From Mikania micrantha (taxonomy: Eukaryota > Streptophyta > Magnoliopsida > Asterales > Asteraceae): a DNA stretch of 64,000 nucleotides. Below the pieces are notes generated by a model. That model made no database searches. It was given only the letters and a program-made list of their open reading frames with translations, and was not told where the DNA came from. The position numbers were made by a program, and so were the translations under genes. Of this stretch, positions 40,754 to 51,934 are shown piece after piece. Location: NCBI GenBank assembly GCA_009363875.1, contig CM018697.1, positions 47,695,484 through 47,759,483 on the forward strand. Direction: 5' to 3'. How positions within the stretch are numbered: position 1 is the stretch's first letter; the number at the start of each line of letters is the position of its first letter.

Positions 40754-42099
40754 ATCTTTTGTTAACCTATTCGATTCAAAATGTTTTTAAACATCACTGG
40801 GCCGGTTCCCCCTTTGTTATTCCTTAGCCGAACCAACTAGCCTCAATTGACCCACGATTCGAATCTGATCGACCCCAAAACCATAGGGGTTTTGCTTATT
40901 GTTTCTAATAGAGTTCCAGAATGATTTTAATTACATAGTTCCATCAAAAATGTATAGTTTTTGGTTAAAAACCCGGTAGTTCGAACCTTAGTTCAATCCT
41001 CAACCTAAAATCGTTCAATTCGATAATGTAAGTCCACCAACTCATAGGATTTTCATTGAGTAAGGGTTTTCGAAACTATCTGTAGAGATTAATTAGATTT
41101 TTAAACTCTTTTGCTTAGAAATCCCCAACCTCGTTTTTAAGTATGAACCCTAATTATAGAATTCAATCAATTCGATATTTAAACACGAAATACTCGTAGG
41201 TATTAGCTTATTCAGCACATTCTGAAACTTACCATGCTATTTAATTTAATTCTTAAACTCATTTGATCAAAAACCCCCAAAACCGTTTTGTTCTATAAAC
41301 CCTAGAATTGAAATCATTAAATTCGTGTTTGCATCATAAAATTGGCATATCATTTAGCACATTCGAAGGTTTCTGAAACTATCTATACATATTAATTTGA
41401 ATATAAAACTCATTTGTTTTGAAATCCCCAAATTGATCTTGATATGAACCCTAGTTAATCGAACTCTAACAAATCGATGTTTTTGCTAGAAATTGTTATA
41501 TGATTCAGAGTAGTCGGCCATATTAGAGTGTGTGTGTGCCGATTTTTACCTGGTTGGACCTCGAATTGATGTTAATCGGCTTATGGCTTGAGTATCGGCC
41601 CTCCCCGATCGAATCCGTCTATCCAAGCCTTCTGGAAATCAATTGTTGTGTGTAGTAAACACTAAAGTGACCGATTATAGTGTGCAAGTGTTCAATTGTG
41701 AGAATTGCAATCGAATTTTACGGTTTTGATACACCCATGCAACGGTTACAACTTTTGATTGCCAAATGATTTAAATTCGATCATTACTCTTCTAATAACG
41801 TATGATTGCTGTTACATCTCACTAATCTGAGTTGATTGAAGAGTTAATCCCATTAATTTCAGTGTATTAACACTAATTTCGAATTCCCCCTTTGCATATG
41901 AACGAATTTTGACTTTTAGGAGTCAAACTTAATTATTATCACAACTTATAGACTAATCCTTGAAATTAAACACTTAGAACCTGATTTTTGATACTTCTTA
42001 ATCCTTATAAATTATTCTGGATCAATAACGTATCACTTCGATTAATAAAACTGAACCAAAGATCCCGAATTACCACCAATTGATTCAATTGACATATTG

Positions 42100-42325
42100 T
42101 TGGGCTAAGTTAACCCATTTGAGCTTCTTGAATACAATTGGGCCTACATTTGTCTCATTGGGCCTACCTTGGGCCTACTTTGGCATTATTTGACCTACTT
42201 GGGCCTCATTGGGCCTTCCTTGCTTTCATTGGGCTTAACTTCTATTCAATTGGGCCTCAAAACTACTATTGGGCCTCATTGGCCTACCTTGGCCTTATTG
42301 GGCCTTCCATGACTTATTGGGCCTG
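42100..42325 (-). repeat. TTGGGCCT cluster in Gypsy-2 U3
   Basis: About ten TTGGGCCT/TTGGGCTT motifs (plus-strand reading) in 225 bp near the outer end of the LTR. The partner LTR is truncated before this point, so it cannot be compared. Confidence 0.75.
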
Positions 42326-42378
42326 TGATCTAACCATTTTCAGTTAACAGGGTTAATCCAAAAAGTCGGATTGTCACA

Positions 42379-42896
42379 TCATCCCCTTGTTGAAGGAATT
42401 TTCGTCCCGAAAATTAGCAAGTGTTAGGAGTAGTTAGGAAACTACTTACGAGTTTAAATCGTACGTGTTAGTGTGATTTGATCATTCTGTGTGCTTGTGT
42501 GTACTTACACACATAGTCTAATGCTTGCAACATCACAACTCAATGTGATCGTTCAATGTGACTGTTTGCGTGTACACTAGTTAGTTCACCTAACTGTGAC
42601 TGTTTGTGTTTGATCATACTGTGTTGTGTAACCTCACACATAGTGAGTGTCTGTGACTGTTTGTACTATGCAACCCCGCACATAGCAAAATGTGTGTAAC
42701 CAATCATGTATGTACTACCATAACATGTAACATATGAAATGTAGCACATAAAATGTATAAAATGTAATGTAGCACAAATGTTTATAAACAAAACCAATTG
42801 AATAAAGTGTTTATGCTTACAGTTTGAAATTTTGCAGTGTTGATGTGTGAAGCATCACGTCATCCCCTTGTTAAAGGAAATTTCGTCCCGAAATTT
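42379..42896 (-). promoter_or_regulatory. Duplicated hairpin and polypurine modules of Gypsy-2
   Basis: The inner module has hairpin AAATTTCGGGACGAAATTT (42896-42878) overlapping the pol stop, then AACAAGGGGATGA. The outer module has hairpin AATTTTCGGGACGAAAATT (42415-42397), then AACAAGGGGATGA, next to the LTR start at 42378. About 460 bp of noncoding TGTG/ACTGTT-rich DNA lie between. Confidence 0.75.
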
Positions 42897-44481
42897 AACG
42901 TGTGCTCTCAGTGTTAGCAGTAGCTGTTTTGAATAGATGAGGATACTTCTTCATCATTTGGTCTTCCCGTTCCCATGTGAATTCAGGACCACGTCTTGAA
43001 TTCCATCGAACTTTGACTATCGGAATCTTGCTCTGCTTAAGTTGTTTGACCTCTCGGTCCATAATTTCTGCTGGTTCTTCAATGAATCGTAACTGTTCAT
43101 CCACTTGTATTTCCTCCAATGGTACAATCAATGTCTCATCAGAAAGACATTTCTTTAAGTTCGATACGTGAAAGACATCATGAACTCCACTGAGTTCATC
43201 CGGTAGTTTAAGTTGATATGCAACCGGACCAATCCTTTTCAGGATCTCAAAAGGTCCTACGTAACGTGGACTAAGCTTTCCGCGTTTGCCGAATCGTATT
43301 ACACCTTTCCAAGGTGATACCTTTAGAAGAACTCGGTCTCCTACTTGAAATTCTAACGGTTTTCGACGTTTGTCAGCATAACTCTTCTGTCGATCCCGAG
43401 CCGCTGCCATACGGTTCCGGATTTGAACTATCTTTTCTGTCGTCTCGTGTACCAGTTCAGGACCTGTTATCTGACTGTCACCAATTTCAGCCCAGCAAAC
43501 TGGTGAACGACATTTGCGACCATACAAAGCTTCAAACGGTGCTGCTTGAATACTTGTATGATAACTATTGTTGTAAGAGAATTCCACTAACGGTAAATGA
43601 TTCTCCCAGCTATCACCAAAATCAATTACACAAGCTCGTAACATATCCTCGAGCGTTTGAATCGTTCGTTCACTTTGACCATCGGTCTGTGGATGATAGG
43701 CGGTACTCATATCCAAGCGAGTCCCCAATGACTTATGAAGAGATTTCCAAAAGTTGGAAGTAAATCGGGCATCCCGATCTGATATAATAGAAATTGGCAC
43801 GCCATGCCGTCCTACTACTTCCTTGATGTAAATGCGAGTCAGTTTCTCCATCTTATCAGTTTCCTTGATTGCTAAGAAGTGTGCAGATTTCGTTAATCGA
43901 TCGACAATTACCCATATCGTATCACAACCAGTCGGTGTACGGGGCAACTTAGTAATGAAATCCATCGAAATCTGTTCCCACTTCCACATCGGTATCTCTG
44001 GTTGTTGCAGTAAGCCAGATGGCTTCTGATATTCAACTTTGACTTTCGAACAAGTCAAACATTTGCTAACGTACTTAGCAATATCAGCTTTCATGTGAGG
44101 CCACCAATACAGTGCCTTCAAATCATGATACATCTTGTCTGATCCTGGATGGACTGAATACCTGGACTTGTGTGCTTCATCCATCACGAGTTCCCTTAAA
44201 CCTCCATACAAAGGTATCCAAAGTCGATTAATGAAATAACGAATTCCATCAGACTTAACATCCAGTTGTTCTTCCATTCCCCGTAAAGATTCCTGTACCA
44301 AGTTTTCCTTTTTCAAAGCTTCAATCTGAGCACTGCGTACCTTGTCAGGTAAGTCAGTATGTATTGTCATCATAAGTGCGCGAACCCGTCTTGTTCCCGT
44401 TGTATCTTTTCTGCTCAAAGCTTCAGCTACCACATTAGCTTTTCCCGGGTGATACTTAATCGCACACTCATAATCGTTCAT
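42895..44481 (-). pseudogene. Gypsy-2 RNase H end, integrase and chromodomain
   Basis: 528 codons open. It starts at NDYECAIKYHPGKAN, the RNase H tail, then the H2C2 finger (HPGSDKM), integrase core (MDFITK and HPQTDGQSERT) and chromodomain (EIMDREVKQLKQSK to KKYPHLF). Upstream frame is lost at about 44481 by a small deletion removing the residues that follow MRQRR in Gypsy-1. The product alone would lack RT. Very similar to Gypsy-1 residues 1040-1565. Confidence 0.92.
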
Positions 44482-46112
44482 CGTCGTTGTCTCATATTGA
44501 GTTCCTTCTGATCAAAGATATGTTGCAAACTCTTATGATCAGTATAAATAGTACACTTAGTTCCATACAAATAATGCCTCCAAATCTTCAAAGCAAAAAC
44601 CACTGCTCCTAACTCCAAGTCATGAGTAGTGTAATTCTTTTCGTGCGTTCTTAGTTGTCTGGAAGCATAAGCAATCACTTTATCACGTTGCATCAATACA
44701 CATCCCAAACCTTGTGCAGATGCATCACAATACACTATGAAGTCTTCCGTCCCTTCCGGTAAGGACAGAATCGGTGCGCTGCAAAGTTTATGTTTCAATA
44801 ACTGGAATGCAGTTTCCTGTTTATCAGTCCAGTTATACTTCGTTCCCTTGTGCGTAAGAGCTGTAAGTGGTTGAGCGATCTTTGAGAAACCCTCAATGAA
44901 TCGTCGATAATAACCCGCCAAACCAAGGAATTGTCGTACCTCGGTAGGGGTCTTTGGCGCTTCCCAATTCTTAATCGCTTCGATCTTCGCTGGATCAACA
45001 TGTATACCCTTTTCATTAACTATATGCCCCAAAAATTGTACTTCTCGCATCCAAAAGTCACACTTCGAGAACTTAGCGTACAGTTGTTCCTGTTTCAGTA
45101 ATTCCAATAGTAATCGAAGATGTTCAGCATGCTCTTCTTCAGACTGTGAATAGATGAGAATGTCATCAATGAAAACAATGACAAACTTATTAAGATAAGG
45201 TTTACAAACACGATTCATGAGATCCATGAATACAGCTGGAGCGTTTGTCAACCCAAATGGCATGACCAAGAACTCATAATGGCCATAGCGTGTTCTGAAT
45301 GCTGTCTTTGGAATATCCTCCTCCTGGACTCTTAGTTGATGATAACCAGACCTGAGATCAATCTTCGAGTAGTAACTCGAACCTTGCAATTGATCGAACA
45401 GATCGTCAATCCTGGGTAACGGATACCGGTTCTTGATAGTAACCTTGTTCAATTCCCGGTAATCGATGCACATAAGGAAAGTCCCGTCCTTCTTCTTAAC
45501 AAACAAAACTGGAGCTCCCCACGGTGAAAAACTAGGTCGTATGAAACCCTTATCCAACAACTCTTGCAATTGTGTGGATAACTCTTGCATCTCTGACGGT
45601 GCAAGTCGATAAGGCGCCCTAGCTATCGGTGCTGCATCTGGTGTAAGGTCGATTCGAAACTCCACCTGTCTGATAGGCGGTAATCCCGGCAAGTCTTCTG
45701 GAAACACTTCCGGAAATTCACAGACTACAGGTATATTTTCAATCTTCTTCTCAGCTACTGGCTTTTCAGTTATAAGTGCTATAACTGCCGTATGACCTTT
45801 CCGCAGACATTTGTGTGCTTTCATACAAGAGATGAGACGCAGTGGCGTACTGCTCTTCTCGCCTTGTACATATAATGTCTCTCCCTGCGGAAGAGGTATG
45901 CGAACAATCTTTTCATGGCATACGATTTCAGCCTGGTTTTTGGACAACCAGTCCATGCCAATAACCACATCAAAACTGCCTAAGGCAATAGGCATCAGAT
46001 CAATCTCTAATGTTTGACCCATCAAATCAAGTATACATCCCTTAAAAATATTTTCCACTACGATCAACTTACCATCAGCTAATTCCACAGTGTATGGCAG
46101 TGGGACTAACAT
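44478..46112 (-). pseudogene. Gypsy-2 protease end, RT and RNase H segment
   Basis: 544 codons. It begins after the protease active site (YTVELADGKLIV), runs through the RT motifs YRELNKVTIKNRYPLP and FIDDILIYS, then RNase H (YCDASAQGLG, TDHKSLQHIF), and stops at TGA just after NMRQRR. It is joined to gag by a frameshift near 46090-46112 and to integrase by the deletion at 44481. Confidence 0.92.
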
Positions 46113-47439
46113 TTAGCAACTTAGCAAGTGAACTAGATACAAAACTCCGATCGGCACCAGTGTCAAATAACATAGAGGCATAGTGATTATTTAAGAGGAA
46201 CGTACCCGTAACGATGTTGGGATCCTCCCGTGTCTGACGTCCTCCAATCACAAACGCCCTGCCTCTAGCACCATTGTTGTTGTTATTATTGTTGTTGTTG
46301 GTGCCATTACCATTACCATTGCCGTTGCCGTTGCCTGTTGCATTATTATTCTCCCCACTTTTCTTGAGTTGTGGGCAATCCTTCTTGAAGTGTCCCATCT
46401 TGCCACACTCATAACAACCCTTCTGTGCGTTGTTCTGGTTATTATTCTGGTTGTTGTGGTTGTTCTGCAGCTCCCCGCGACAATCCTTAGCCGCATGTCC
46501 AATCTTGCCACACCTCTGGCACCTAGCTCTATCACACTGATTACCTGCATGATGATAACCACACTTGTTGCACTTGGGGTGTTTACCAATATAACCCCCC
46601 GATGATGACGATTGCTGACCACTGTTTGAATTTTGGTAAGACTTGTTTGACTCTTGCTTCCGGTTTTGCTGATACGATTGTTGGTTGTTACCCTTGGAAT
46701 TGTTACCTTCCCACTTTCTTTTATGATCTCCCACCTTGGTAGCAGATGTTCGTTTAGGCAGAGTCCCCTGTAATACTGCCTGATCAGTAAGCTGATGCGC
46801 TAAACGAACAGCTTGTTGGATGGTGGTGGGATTTGCTGAAGTAACCAACCCCTGAATCTGAGGCACTAGTCCTCCAATGTATCTTTCAATCCACTTGCTG
46901 GCTGGAGTAGCCATGTGTGGTAGCAGTCTGGCCAACTCATGTGACCTGGTCGTGTACTCTTCAATATTTGACCCCTCCATCTTGAGGTGCCAATATTCCT
47001 CTTCTAACTTCTGCATTTCACTGCGAGGACAGTACTCCTCTTGCAGTAAAGTTTTGAAGTCATTCCATGTTAAGGCATTTGCCTCACCCAACCCCAGAGT
47101 CTGAACATTTGAGTTCCACCAAGTTAATGCTGGACCCTCCAATGTTCCCGTTGCAAACTTCACTTTGCTCTCGTCAGGGCAGTTGCACATTTCAAACACA
47201 GACTCCACCTTTTCAATCCACCGAAGGAGTCCAATGGCCCCCTCCGACCCTTTGAAATTGTGTGGTTTACAGTCCAAGAACATCTTGAACGTGCAGACTT
47301 GTGAGTTAACCAATCCCCCAGCTGAACCCTGTGGCCTTGTGTTGTGTGTCTGAGCATACTGTGCGATTGCCTCGGCGACTCTGTTGTTAATTAGCTCGTT
47401 GAGCTCAGCAACTGTCATGTGAACGTTTCCCTCAGCCAT
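46075..47439 (-). pseudogene. Gypsy-2 gag and protease start
   Basis: The likely start is ATG 47439 (MAEGNVHMTVAELNEL); the open frame extends to 47514 but the added residues look like leader. Gag core ALTWWNSNVQ, knuckles CQRCGKIGHAAKDC and CYECGKMGHFKKDC, then an Asn/Gly-rich linker from a microsatellite (about 46270-46350), and protease DTGADRSFVS. A frameshift after the LAKLLNVSPT region ends it early. Unlike Gypsy-1 it has no 34-residue insertion before CTFKMFLDCKPH. Confidence 0.9.
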
Positions 47440-47689
47440 TAGTTTCCTATTTACAAGAAGTGTTAGCATGCTTGCAAAGTCTAATGTAACATGTGTAAGT
47501 AAAACAACAAACACAACATATAATATAAATCAACACAACTGTTGGGACTAAATAATAGTTCTTCAATAGATAAAGATTTGATTTGAGTACAATACTTTTG
47601 AAATAAAACATAACTTTTCAAACTACTAATGTAGGAACACAACCCCTTCCTAATAAGTTTAAACAAAACAAATAAAGAGAAAGAAAAAA

Positions 47690-48307
47690 TCAATCATCCT
47701 CAACGGTGGATTCAGGATCGGAATCAACAACTGGTGCTGGTTCCTCCTCCTCCTCCTCTTCATCCTCTTCCTCATTCTCAGAGGCCACTAAATCCTCTAA
47801 GGCTTCTATCCTGCCCTCCAAGAACTCAGCTCGGTTCTCTGAAGCTTCGAGACGATCAATCAAGTTAATCATCTCATTCCGCATATCATGAACCAGATGA
47901 GCAAGTTCCTCTTGCCTCTCATTAGCATCCCATTGTTCCTGAGAGTGTTGTGCGATCCTATCTTCTACCTCGTACAAATCCTCGCTCAGTTTGGCGATCT
48001 CCTCAGCGTCCGTCCTTTGCCTCTTAGGCTCAGGAGCATCTAGTACTGGTGGTGGATGTGTAGAAGGTCCCTCAGCAGGGATCTGCTGAGTGCCCTCCAC
48101 TGGCTCCTCCTCCGGATCCTCATCCGGGTCCTCATCTGGATCCTCCTCGGGATCCTCGTCTGGATCCTCCTCCGGATCTGAGTCATCCATCTCATATGGT
48201 GGAGGAGATGGAGTAGGTGGTGGTGGTGATGATGGTGGTGCTGGAACTATCGGTTCCTCGTCCTCGGAATCATCAATGTAAATGTAAGGTACTGATGATG
48301 ATGCCAT
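47690..48307 (-). CDS. Acidic coiled-coil ORF upstream of Gypsy-2 gag
   Basis: 205 codons from ATG 48307 (MASSSVPYIYIDDSEDEEP); an upstream ATG at 48364 is possible but its residues look like leader. Layout: short N-terminus, Pro-rich stretch, (D/E)P repeat run (about 48110-48185), a coiled coil (KLSEDLYEVEDRIAQ through LEASENRAEFLEGRIEAL), and an acidic tail. It is the same strand as gag, 250 bp upstream, between the primer site and gag. Tat/Ogre Gypsy elements have an extra ORF in this position; I do not know one for Tekay-type chromoviruses. No enzyme motif is seen and the function is unknown. The (D/E)P run could partly be repeat expansion. Confidence 0.65.
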   Translation of the reverse strand: MASSSVPYIYIDDSEDEEPIVPAPPSSPPPPTPSPPPYEMDDSDPEEDPDEDPEEDPDEDPDEDPEEEPVEGTQQIPAEGPSTHPPPVLDAPEPKRQRTDAEEIAKLSEDLYEVEDRIAQHSQEQWDANERQEELAHLVHDMRNEMINLIDRLEASENRAEFLEGRIEALEDLVASENEEEDEEEEEEEPAPVVDSDPESTVEDD

Positions 48308-48488
48308 TCCTGTTACATAATACCATATGTAAGTGCAGTGCCATGGAATGTGTAAGCAAGTCAATTACATAAAGTCATATGTAATTTCTAAGTAATGTGT
48401 GTAAACATATGTGTCTAATGTCTAACAGTCATAGTCTAAGTCTACAAATGCAAACCTAGTTCGCTATAACCTGGCTCTGATACCAATC
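48308..48488 (-). other. Gypsy-2 leader and primer-binding site
   Basis: GCTCTGATACCA at 48474-48485 is the complement of the tRNA-Met primer site, three bases from the LTR start at 48489. The remainder is noncoding. Confidence 0.88.
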
Positions 48489-50809
48489 TGTCACACCCCC
48501 AATTTCCAACTAACGGAATCAAACCGTTTGGGAACGTGACAAACCAGGATCTCAGATCATTAGACATAACGAAGACCTCTATATGAATTTCAAAACATAC
48601 TTTGGTCTTAAAAACATAACATCAGAGTTTTCAAAAATTGCGGAAGCGTTTTAAAACCAGTAACAGTTGTAAAATGTAAATTACAATACAAAGTATCAAA
48701 TGTTCAAATTCAAATATCCAAAATGTTTAAAATGCATGCGACTCTATCTCCTAGTCCATGCCAGTCTTTATTGCGCGCCTTAGCGTCCTGAGAAAACATG
48801 TAAATCAAGTCAACACAAAGGTTGGTGCATAACACAGGTTTTAAGTATTCACAATGTTCAAAACAGCAGTTTGAATATCAAGTTTGTAGATAACATAATC
48901 ACACATGCACAGTCATGATAGCTAGTCATATAAACTATTTACATAAGTGGTCGACACCGAAGCTGACGAATTGCCATGCTATAGCATGTTTTTGCCTGCC
49001 ACTATTGTCTAGCACAACAATAGTAAAATGTGTTTGGTCAGTCAAACACCTGCGTAGATCCCATCTACCAGGTGAGGTTTGTCAAACCTAATAGATCTAT
49101 TTCCAACTACCACGCTTTACGCTACGGCAAACTAAACGGTTCGAGGTGTGTAAGGACTTTCAATTGCTATGTTGTCACATAATGTAAACAGCTAACTCAT
49201 GCAATTGATATGCATCTAAAAATAGTTTGTTGCACATGTTTTCTCCCCCAAAACAGTTTAAAATAAGAAAGGGGCCGTGTACGCACCTTTGATGATTGCA
49301 GAATGATCACACACTAAAAGCTCGTATAGGAAATCCTCCTACGAAGAATCTGTGGTTTAAACAATAACCTACAATTATTCGGAATGTCTTTTTGTGCTTG
49401 GAATCACATACGTGTCAACACACGTATGTTAGAGTGTTAGAAGTGTGCATGCGAAAATACGCGTGCCTTTGAACTCGTTTAAATAAAATCATCTAGTCGT
49501 CTATGATTTTATTTAATTAAACGTAATTATACGCGATTACGTTTTCGAGTTAAAATATAAATTTTCTTATACAATTGTATTCGGAATTGAATTCTGGTTC
49601 TAACGCAATTCGAACGAGTCGAATCGGAGTTAGAACGAAGAAGTTACGGCTAAAAAACCAAAGTTTGGTTTAAATATCAAAAACATGGCAGCCCCCGGTT
49701 TCGAACCCGGGACCTTCCACACACACACACAAGTGCATACCATCTGATCTAGCCCATCTTTTGTTAACCTATTCGATTCAAAATGTTTTTAAACATCACT
49801 GGGCCGGTTCCCCCTTTGTTATTCCTTAGCCGAACCAACTAGCCTCAATTGACCCACGATTCGAATCTGATCGACCCCAAAACCATAGGGGTTTTGCTTA
49901 TAGTTTCTAATAGAGTTCCAGAATGATTTTAATTACATAGTTCCATCAAAAATGTATAGTTTTTGGTTAAAAACCCGGTAGTTCGAACCTTAGTTCAATC
50001 CTCAACCTAAAATCGTTCAATTCGATAATGTAAGTCCACCAACTCATAGGGTTTTCATTGAGTAAGGGTTTTCGAAACTATCTGTAGAGATTAATTAGAT
50101 TTTTAAACTCTTTTGCTTAGAAATCCCCAACCTCGTTTTTAAGTATGAACCCTAATTATAGAATTCAATCAATTCGATATTTAAACACGAAATACTCGTA
50201 GGTATTAGCTTATTCGACACATTCTGAAACTTACCATGCTATTTAATTTAATTCTTAAACTCATTTGATCAAAAACCCCCAAAACCGTTTTGTTCTATAA
50301 ACCCTAGAATTGAAATCATTAAATTCGTGTTTGCATCATAAAATTGGCATATCATTTAGCACATTCGAAGGTTTCTGAAACTATCTATACATATTAATTT
50401 GAATATAAAACTCATTTGTTTTGAAATCCCCAAATTGATCTTGATATGAACCCTAGTTAATCGAACTCTAACAAATTGATGTTTTTGCTAGAAATTGTTA
50501 TGTGATTCAGAGTAGTCGGCCATATTAGAGTGTGTGTGTGCCGATTTTTACCTGGTTGGACCTCGAATTGATGTTAATCGGCTTATGGCTTGAGTATCGG
50601 CCCTCCCCGATCGAATCCGTCTATCCAAGCCTTCTGGAAATTAATTGTTGTGTGTAGTAAACACTAAAGTGACCGATTATAGTGTGCAAGTGTTCAATTG
50701 TGAGAATTGCAATCGAATTTTACGGTTTTGATACACCCATGCAACGGTTACAACTTTTGATTGCCAAATGATTTAAATTCGATCATTACTCTTCTAATAA
50801 CGTATGATT
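48489..50809 (-). repeat. Gypsy-2 5' LTR, interrupted by Copia-2
   Basis: The first 2,321 bp (inner side) of the 2,888-bp LTR. It matches 39491-41809 apart from scattered substitutions and small indels. The putative LTR intron runs 49286-48788 (AAAG|GTGCGT to TTTTCTCAG). The tRNA-like segment is at 49689-49755. It ends at CGTATGATT; the missing outer 570 bp should resume after Copia-2. Confidence 0.9.
49689..49755 (-). repeat. tRNA-like segment, second LTR copy
   Basis: Same A-box-like and B-box-like elements as 40687-40753, in the 5' LTR. Confidence 0.55.
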
Positions 50810-51289
50810 TGTTAGTGCATATTTGAAATGTTTTGCTATTCAAAAGTTGTATTTATTTTGAATTGTTAAGGGTTCGGCTAGGTTTGCCAAGGTTCGTTTG
50901 GCCCACGAACCTAGGCAGGTTCGGCGAACCTATTGTGTCTAAGGGTTCGGCGAACCTATAACCTTGATAAGGTTCGTCTGACAAATCTATAGGTTCGTTT
51001 AGCAAACCTTAGGGTTCGGCTCACGAACCTAAGGTTCGCTGGTCTGTAACTATATCTAGTTGTTTTGTTTGTTATTTTAGTAGACTTTTGCTGAGTGCTT
51101 TTGTGAGATCTGCTGAAATTCTCTGTGTGAGAATTTGTTAGTCTTGTAATCATTTGTTGATAATACAAGAAGTTTTTATTGAAATTGCTTGTGTTCTTGA
51201 GTTTTATACATATCAACTATGGATTCCGCACGTAGTAGATAGTTAGTAGAGCTTGTATTTCGATCCTGAACGGTTTCACCAAACCAACA
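50810..51289 (+). repeat. Copia-2 5' LTR
   Basis: 480 bp, TGTTAGTGCATA to AAACCAACA. A GGTTCG/CGAACC array (about 50870-51035) precedes the AT-rich TAACTATATCTA (about 51043), the likely TATA region. Confidence 0.9.
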
Positions 51290-51290
51290 G

Positions 51291-51302
51291 TGGTATCAGA
51301 GC
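51291..51302 (+). promoter_or_regulatory. Copia-2 primer-binding site
   Basis: TGGTATCAGAGC, one base after the LTR end. Confidence 0.9.
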
Positions 51303-51549
51303 GTTTGGTGAAGTTCTACACTACAAATTCAAGGATTTCAAGCATTTGAAGATTTGAAGATATGAAGATCATCAATGGCTACTTTCTATTCTCTTTTTGA
51401 CTGATTTTCTGGTGTTTGAGGTTGTTTATCTTGTCAATTGTTGTTGAATTACAACAATTGAAGTTTTGGAGATGTTTTGGTAGAGATTTGGAAGGATTTT
51501 TTTGAAGTTTTGGAAATTTTCCCGCTCAAAAATTTCAAATCTGCGCTAC

Positions 51550-51930
51550 AGGTTCGTTCCACGAACCTGTGATTTGCTGAAGACAAAGGTTCGCTGTTAT
51601 TCTGAGTTTTCAGAGGGTTCGTTTGTAAATTTGCTGAAGGTTCGGCAAGGCTCGTCAATATAGTTCGCTAGTTTGTTTGATAGTTCGGCAGAAGGTTCGC
51701 TGGTTACTGTTCATAGTTCGGCAGAGGTTCGTCTGAAGGTTCGGCTGAAGGAAAATTTTGTCCATAGGTTCGGCTGAGGTTCGTCTGAAGGTTCGGCTGA
51801 AGGAAAATTTAGTCCATAGGTTCGGCTGAGGTTCGGCTGAGACAAAATTTTGTCTAAAGGTTCGTCTGAGGATAAGTTGAAGGTTCGGCTAGTTCAAAAT
51901 CTGAAAAGGTTCGCTGCTTTCAAATTCAGA
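51550..51930 (+). repeat. GGTTCG array in the Copia-2 leader
   Basis: About 15 GGTTCG motifs, mostly AGGTTCGGCTGA or AGGTTCGTCTGA, plus variants with GTTCG or GCTCG. It includes a tandem duplicate of about 52 bp (51727-51830). It ends GGTTCGCTGCTTTCAA (51908-51923), 11 bases before the gag ATG; the same 16-mer ends the array before the 3' ORF of Copia-1 (17346-17361). Confidence 0.85.
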
Positions 51931-51934
51931 AATT

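Larger units (their letters stand above)
39491..42378 (-). repeat. Gypsy-2 3' LTR
   Basis: 2,888 bp, minus strand TGTGACAAT to GGTGTGACA. It contains a tRNA-like segment (40687-40753), a TTGGGCCT cluster (42100-42325) in U3 and the block TTTTGGGGGAGAAAACATG (about 40235-40253, minus). The acceptor position seen in the other LTR (CAG) reads CAT here. Other sequence is AT-rich and noncoding. Confidence 0.92.
39491..50809 (-). mobile_element. Gypsy-2, chromovirus Gypsy element
   Basis: Minus strand: 5' LTR (truncated) 48489-50809, primer site 48474-48485, extra ORF 48307-47690, gag-pol 47439-42895 in three frames, polypurine modules, 3' LTR 39491-42378. It inserted into Copia-3 (left flank GCCAG), and its 5' LTR is interrupted at 50809/50810 by Copia-2. 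By hand I see only about a dozen or so differences plus three small indels between the 2.3 kb of shared LTR, so insertion is recent. Its polyprotein is close to that of Gypsy-1, but the LTRs are unrelated enough to be another family. Confidence 0.9.

Noticed and set aside
47706..48281. Plus-strand Ser/Gly-rich ORFs
   Set aside because: They are antisense shadows of the acidic (D/E)P ORF on the minus strand.
51550..51930. GGTTCG arrays as multiple pol III B boxes
   Set aside because: The B box needs GGTTCGA or GTTCRA; here the next base is mostly G, T or C, so the match is partial.
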